DNA of 9,913 nt from Candidatus Hodarchaeota archaeon (GTDB lineage: Archaea; Asgardarchaeota; Heimdallarchaeia; Hodarchaeales; Hodarchaeaceae). Position 1 is the first letter of the stretch. Every line of letters starts with the position of its first letter. The notes under the pieces were generated by a model. It saw nothing but the letters and a program-made list of their open reading frames with translations, was not told the origin of the DNA and ran no database searches. The translations under genes were made by a program, and so were the position numbers. The stretch covers positions 1-9,913 of the forward strand of contig JAEOSP010000315.1 of NCBI GenBank assembly GCA_016840305.1. The letters run 5' to 3'. This document shows positions 6,298-9,913 of this stretch, piece after piece.

Positions 6298-6503
6298 TGA
6301 GTATACAGCAAACAGAAATTGAGATTACGATTGATAAACAAGGGAATGTTGCGTATAAAGTGAAAGGATTGAAAGGAAAAGATTGTATCAAGTCGACAAA
6401 GTTTCTAGATAACGCATTAGGCGAAGTAGTGAAAAGAGAGTATACTCGTGAATATTACGAAAGCAAAGTAAAGACCACAAATCGTGTCGAAACAACACGA
6501 TAG
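6297..6503 (+). CDS. DUF2997 small protein
   Basis: 68 residues. The pattern EIEITIDKQGNVAYKVKG, then LKGKDCIKSTKFLDNALG and a closing V-K-R-E-Y-T-R-E-Y-Y-E, is the typical DUF2997 layout: two predicted beta strands, a cysteine-containing helix start and a short charged tail. The function is unknown. The family is a regular neighbour of DUF1257 and Ycf46-like AAA proteins, so a small partner or adaptor of the ATPase is a reasonable inference. The start is the ATG at 6297, overlapping the DUF1257 stop by one base, with GAGGT eight bases upstream. A TTG at 6288 in the same frame is less likely because it lies against that site. There is one cysteine (in G-K-D-C-I-K). The gene is followed after 18 bases by the AAA gene. 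Confidence 0.88.
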   Translation: MSIQQTEIEITIDKQGNVAYKVKGLKGKDCIKSTKFLDNALGEVVKREYTREYYESKVKTTNRVETTR

Positions 6504-6510
6504 TTAAAAA

Positions 6511-6516
6511 GGGTGA
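6511..6516 (+). promoter_or_regulatory. Ribosome binding site that sets the AAA ATPase start
   Basis: GGGTGA ends five bases before the ATG at 6522. The GTG at 6513, which would add three codons, lies inside this site and is therefore unlikely to initiate. The same embedding of a false GTG is seen before the DUF1257 gene. Confidence 0.6.
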
Positions 6517-6521
6517 AATTG

Positions 6522-8057
6522 ATGACAGAATTAATAGAAAGCCAACCTGAAGAGGTTGCTACACTTATTAGGGCAAGATACTCGATTATATACATTGTAT
6601 CATGGGAAGAAGCGCGCATTACACTCACATTAAACAACATTACTGCTGAAAGCGAAAAACGACTTATTATCTGGAGTACTACGGAAGGATTCAAAGATAT
6701 AAGTGGAAAAGCTATTGATGCAGAAGCAACTGATCCGTATGCTGCATTAAATTATATTATTGAGTACAGTCGTCCTGCAGTATTCTTACTAAAGGATTTT
6801 CATCCTTTTATGAAGGATCCTGTCATAATTAGAAGATTAAGAGATTTGAAAGAACCTTTAGATAGACTGAGAAAATCTTGTGTTATTGTTTCGCCAGTAT
6901 TGTATATTCCAACTGAATTAGAGAAAACAATTACGGTGATTGAGTGGGATTTGCCCGATTTAGGAGTCTTAAACAATGTCCTCCAGAGTATCATTGACCC
7001 CATGCGGGAAAACCCGAAAGTAGATGTAAATCTTACTGAAGAACAGCAGGAGCTCGTATTGAAGTCTGCATTAGGATTAACATTAGTTGAAGCGGAGAAT
7101 GTATTTGCTAAAAGTCTAGTTAAGGCCAGATCTTTCAATCCTGATATTATTATTAGAGAAAAAGAGCAAATCATTAAGAAATCAGGAATATTAGAATTTT
7201 ACCAACGAATTGAAAAACTTGATTCAATAGGAGGCTTAGATAACCTTAAGAATTGGTTAACTAAGAGAAGTAAAGGATTCACAGAAAAATCTAAGGATTA
7301 TGGTCTACCTGCCCCCAAAGGAGTAATGCTAATAGGTATTGCAGGATGTGGAAAAAGCCTTACAGCAAAAGCCATAGCATCTCTCTGGAAACTCCCATTA
7401 CTACGGTTAGATGTAGGACGATTATTCGGTGGAATTGTAGGGGAATCAGAGAAGAACATGCGAAAAGCCATTAAAATCGCAGAATCTGTGAGTCCAGCTA
7501 TTTTATGGATCGATGAGATTGAAAAGGGGTTCAGTGGTATCCGATCGAGTGGCCAAACTGATGCAGGAACGACAAGTCGAGTATTTGGAACATTTATCAC
7601 TTGGCTTCAGGAAAAAGAGGATCCAGTTTTTGTTATTGCAACTGCGAATGATGTAAGTCAATTACCTCCTGAATTACTAAGGAAAGGACGATTTGATGAA
7701 ATCTTCTTTGTAGATCTTCCTTCAGATTCTGAAAGAACAGAGATTTTCAATATTCATTTTGAAAAAAGAGGGCGAGATCCTAAAAAATTCGATCTAAAAA
7801 CATTAATAGGATTAACCACTGGTTTTTCAGGTGCAGAAATAGAACAGGTTATTATAGAGGCCATGTTTGAAGCTTTCTTTGATGATCGTGAAGTAGAAAC
7901 CATAGATATTATGAATGCGATCGATGAAACCATTCCATTATCTAGACTTATGAAGGATGAAATTGCGGATCTTAGGACATGGGCGACTTCTCGTGCAAGA
8001 TATGCTTCAAAGACGGAAAAGGAAACACCACGGAAAATTGATATTGAAATCGATTGA
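6522..8057 (+). CDS. Ycf46-like AAA+ ATPase
   Basis: 511 residues, the usual Ycf46 length. The N-terminal ~200 residues begin with the family signature L-I-R-A-R-Y-S-I-I-Y-I-V-S-W-E-E and form a degenerate, non-nucleotide-binding-looking domain. A linker with SIGGLDNLKNWL leads into the ATPase core: Walker A G272-I-A-G-C-G-K-S279, the pore-proximal L-L-R-L-D-V-G-R-L-F-G-G, Walker B L-W-I-D331-E332, sensor 1 V-I-A-T-A-N and an arginine finger in R-K-G-R390-F-D. All ATPase residues are present, so an active ring-forming enzyme is expected. It belongs to the classical FtsH/Cdc48-like AAA group rather than the HerA/FtsK group. Cyanobacterial and plastid Ycf46 has no settled biochemical role. Here it follows DUF1257 and DUF2997 and precedes mre11 by 20 bases, so a part in DNA-end processing, for example remodelling a Mre11-Rad50 complex, is inferred but not shown. 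Confidence 0.9.
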   Translation: MTELIESQPEEVATLIRARYSIIYIVSWEEARITLTLNNITAESEKRLIIWSTTEGFKDISGKAIDAEATDPYAALNYIIEYSRPAVFLLKDFHPFMKDPVIIRRLRDLKEPLDRLRKSCVIVSPVLYIPTELEKTITVIEWDLPDLGVLNNVLQSIIDPMRENPKVDVNLTEEQQELVLKSALGLTLVEAENVFAKSLVKARSFNPDIIIREKEQIIKKSGILEFYQRIEKLDSIGGLDNLKNWLTKRSKGFTEKSKDYGLPAPKGVMLIGIAGCGKSLTAKAIASLWKLPLLRLDVGRLFGGIVGESEKNMRKAIKIAESVSPAILWIDEIEKGFSGIRSSGQTDAGTTSRVFGTFITWLQEKEDPVFVIATANDVSQLPPELLRKGRFDEIFFVDLPSDSERTEIFNIHFEKRGRDPKKFDLKTLIGLTTGFSGAEIEQVIIEAMFEAFFDDREVETIDIMNAIDETIPLSRLMKDEIADLRTWATSRARYASKTEKETPRKIDIEID

Positions 8058-8077
8058 AAATATGGTGAAATTCCCCT

Positions 8078-9310
8078 ATGAAGCGAAAAAGCATCCATTT
8101 TTGCCATTTAAGTGATTCTCATCTTGGGAACCGTCAGTATGGACTTTTAGAAAGATTTGATGATTTCGCCAGAGCACTTTCATATTCAGTTAATAGCTGT
8201 ATCAACCTTAGACCTGATTTTGTGATTATGACGGGTGATTTATTTGAGAATGCCAAACCTCAAGCCCCAGAACTTCGTCAGGCAGTTAAGATTCTGGGAA
8301 AACTAAAAGAAGCTGAAATCCCCATGATACTTTCCCAAGGAAATCATGATGTTTCATATTCTCGGGCAAGACGTTATGGAGGGGATATTCTAGAGTTTTT
8401 AGCTGATTTAGATATTGGGATTCAATATATCCAAGATGAATTAGCCTACATTGAACTTGATGACGAAAAATCCGTTCAAATTCTCGCTGTGAATTATTAT
8501 GGAAAACGGACCGATAAGATTCTACAGCAATTAACCCATCAATATTCATCAGAACTTGAATCATTCAAAGGACTTAAGCTATTGATGCTTCATGCTTTCG
8601 TAGAAGGAATGCCTGGTGTAACAGATGTAAAATTAGGTACAATAAAAAAAGGAAACTTTGATTATGTTGCAGTAGGACACTTACATGAACGTTGGGAAAA
8701 CAAAAACTATCAGATTTATTGCCCTGGATCGACAGAGCATACTAGCGTTTCAGAATGGAAACAACCTGAAAGAGGATTGTATGATGTAAGAAATGTTTAT
8801 GTAGATGATCATTGGATGTCAGAAGTTGAGTATGTACCCATTTCAACCAGAAAAAAAATTGAATATACTCACAAATTTCGCAGTAATAGTGTTGCAGAGA
8901 TCAGAGAAGAAGCAGAGGCTTTTTTACTAAAAAATGACCAAGAAAACGCAATTATTCGGTTCGTATTCCAAGGAGATTATAAGGGAAAAGAGCATCCTTT
9001 CATTAATCTTGAATATTTTAGGCATATACCTAAGAAAGCTCTCCATACAATAATCGTTCCAAAATTTCTTGAAGTTGAGAAAAAAGGTGGTACTAAGAAA
9101 ATTCTGACAAAACGGGAAGCTTACGAAGGATTGATAACTAATAATTATAAATTACCTTCTAAGCTTACAGAAGAGTATATTTCCCTGATTGAAGATTCAA
9201 TCCGTATAGTTGAAGAAAATACGAAGATTTCTAATCAAGAAACACTCCTTGATAAGCGTTATTCACAGTTTGCCAAGAATTTAGTAGTTAAATCTGCCGA
9301 GGAGGGATAA
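8078..9310 (+). CDS. mre11: DNA double-strand break repair nuclease Mre11
   Basis: 410 residues, a normal length for archaeal Mre11. This is the manganese-dependent exo/endonuclease subunit that trims DNA ends together with the Rad50 ATPase. All phosphoesterase motifs are present: D13-S-H15, G-D54-L-F-E-N, G-N89-H-D91, H172 in L-H-A-F, and G-H201-L-H203. These give the full set of metal ligands plus the catalytic histidine in GNHD. After residue ~250 comes the capping domain, then a helical, charged C-terminal region that in archaeal homologues binds the base of the Rad50 coiled coil. The ATG at 8078 has GGTGA nine bases upstream. The gene starts 20 bases after the AAA gene and ends two bases before the rad50 start, with the rad50 ribosome binding site inside its last codons; this implies tight co-expression. 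Confidence 0.95.
   Translation: MKRKSIHFCHLSDSHLGNRQYGLLERFDDFARALSYSVNSCINLRPDFVIMTGDLFENAKPQAPELRQAVKILGKLKEAEIPMILSQGNHDVSYSRARRYGGDILEFLADLDIGIQYIQDELAYIELDDEKSVQILAVNYYGKRTDKILQQLTHQYSSELESFKGLKLLMLHAFVEGMPGVTDVKLGTIKKGNFDYVAVGHLHERWENKNYQIYCPGSTEHTSVSEWKQPERGLYDVRNVYVDDHWMSEVEYVPISTRKKIEYTHKFRSNSVAEIREEAEAFLLKNDQENAIIRFVFQGDYKGKEHPFINLEYFRHIPKKALHTIIVPKFLEVEKKGGTKKILTKREAYEGLITNNYKLPSKLTEEYISLIEDSIRIVEENTKISNQETLLDKRYSQFAKNLVVKSAEEG
9299..9307 (+). promoter_or_regulatory. Ribosome binding site setting the TTG start of rad50
   Basis: GAGGAGGGA overlaps the last codons of mre11 and ends five bases before TTG at 9313. It supports the TTG rather than the in-frame ATG at 9343, which would delete the first beta strand of Rad50. 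Confidence 0.65.
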
Positions 9311-9312
9311 AT

Positions 9313-9913
9313 TTGGTTTTACGGCTTGAAAAACTAGATCTAATGAACTTTAAGACTTTCCAAAAAACTTCCTTTGATTTCACTTCTGGGCATAATGTTA
9401 TATTAGGAGAGAATGGAGCAGGAAAGTCATCAATTTTTGAAGCTATTACATACAGCTTATTTGGATGCGTGCCTGGTAAAACTATCTCAAGTTTAATCCG
9501 TCATGACACACCTAAAATGGAAATCGCTCTAGATTTTAGTGTGGACGAGAAAGATTTCAGAGTAGAACGATCAGCAACAAAGAGTGTTTCTTCCGCTTTA
9601 CTCATGGAAAAAAACGGTAAAAGAATTGCAGAGAAAGCGAAAGCAGTAAATGAGGAAATAGAACACATTCTAGGTTTGGGGCAACGTGTTTTTTCTAATG
9701 TAGTCTATATTCCCCAAGGCCAAATTGCAGCCATCGCCTCAGAAAGGCCATCAGAGAGAAAAGAACTGTTCGACAGAATTTTAGGCTATTCTTTATATAA
9801 AATAACATCCGATCGGTTACGAATCATTGAAAGATCTACAGATCAATCCATAACCTCCTTTCATGACCGAATTAGAGACTTTCAAGAGGATATTAAGAAA
9901 AAAAACGAATTAG
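9313..9913 (+). CDS. rad50: Rad50 ATPase, N-terminal part (runs off the window)
   Basis: The first 200 codons are present; the gene continues past the right edge. Rad50 is the SMC-like ATPase that clamps DNA and controls Mre11. The opening L-R-L-E-K-L-D-L-M-N-F-K-T-F is the standard first strand. Walker A is G32-E-N-G-A-G-K-S39, followed by the signature-like helix SSIFEAITYSLFG. The Q-loop is V-Y-I-P-Q135-G-Q-I-A-A-I, close to the usual RQGEI form. From residue ~165 on, charged heptad-like sequence marks the start of the coiled coil. The rest (zinc hook, signature motif, Walker B) lies outside the window. The start is TTG, chosen by its ribosome binding site. It follows mre11 by two bases, the normal archaeal arrangement. 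Confidence 0.93.
   Translation, partial: MVLRLEKLDLMNFKTFQKTSFDFTSGHNVILGENGAGKSSIFEAITYSLFGCVPGKTISSLIRHDTPKMEIALDFSVDEKDFRVERSATKSVSSALLMEKNGKRIAEKAKAVNEEIEHILGLGQRVFSNVVYIPQGQIAAIASERPSERKELFDRILGYSLYKITSDRLRIIERSTDQSITSFHDRIRDFQEDIKKKNEL

Noticed and set aside
6800..8107. Long minus-strand open frames opposite the AAA and mre11 genes
   Set aside because: They are shadows of strongly supported plus-strand genes, lack ribosome binding sites and show no family motifs.

Overview
The window looks like AT-rich archaeal chromosome, most probably from an Asgard-type archaeon; the phylum is an inference. The archaeal evidence is an mre11-rad50 gene pair, ribosome binding sites of the GGTGA type close to many starts, frequent TTG starts, TATA-like boxes upstream of genes, T-rich termination tracts, and a secreted beta-helix protein that ends in a hydrophobic segment plus basic tail. 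A long tetratricopeptide protein whose C-terminal third resembles, from memory, proteins abundant in Asgard genomes points the same way. No phylogeny could be run.

Left part (1-2057): the last 39 codons of a flavin-dependent oxidase of the GlcD/FAD-linked oxidase type run rightward and converge on two leftward genes. These encode two unrelated-looking class I SAM-dependent methyltransferases. One has an O-methyltransferase-like winged-helix N-terminus but lacks the usual catalytic histidine motif. The other belongs to a conserved CCG-starting family of unknown substrate.

Middle part (2193-5432): two more leftward genes, a soluble TPR scaffold protein with regular 40-residue repeats and a secreted, C-terminally anchored NosD-like beta-helix protein. 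The second ends at a convincing stem plus T-tract terminator. A noncoding stretch of about 450 bases (5433-5886) then separates the leftward genes from a rightward operon. It carries inverted repeats that could be operator sites and a cysteine-bearing antisense mini-ORF that is probably vestigial.

Right part (5902-9913, running off the window): the most interesting region. Five genes are packed head to tail with gaps of 20 bases or less or an overlap: DUF1257 (Ycf35-like), DUF2997, a Ycf46-like AAA+ ATPase, Mre11 and Rad50. The first three are a recurring but functionally uncharacterised module related to cyanobacterial and plastid Ycf proteins. Mre11-Rad50 is the DNA double-strand-end processing complex. 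Sharing one operon suggests that the module acts in, or regulates, DNA-end metabolism in this lineage. The more familiar archaeal partners HerA and NurA are not seen here, although they could lie beyond the right edge.
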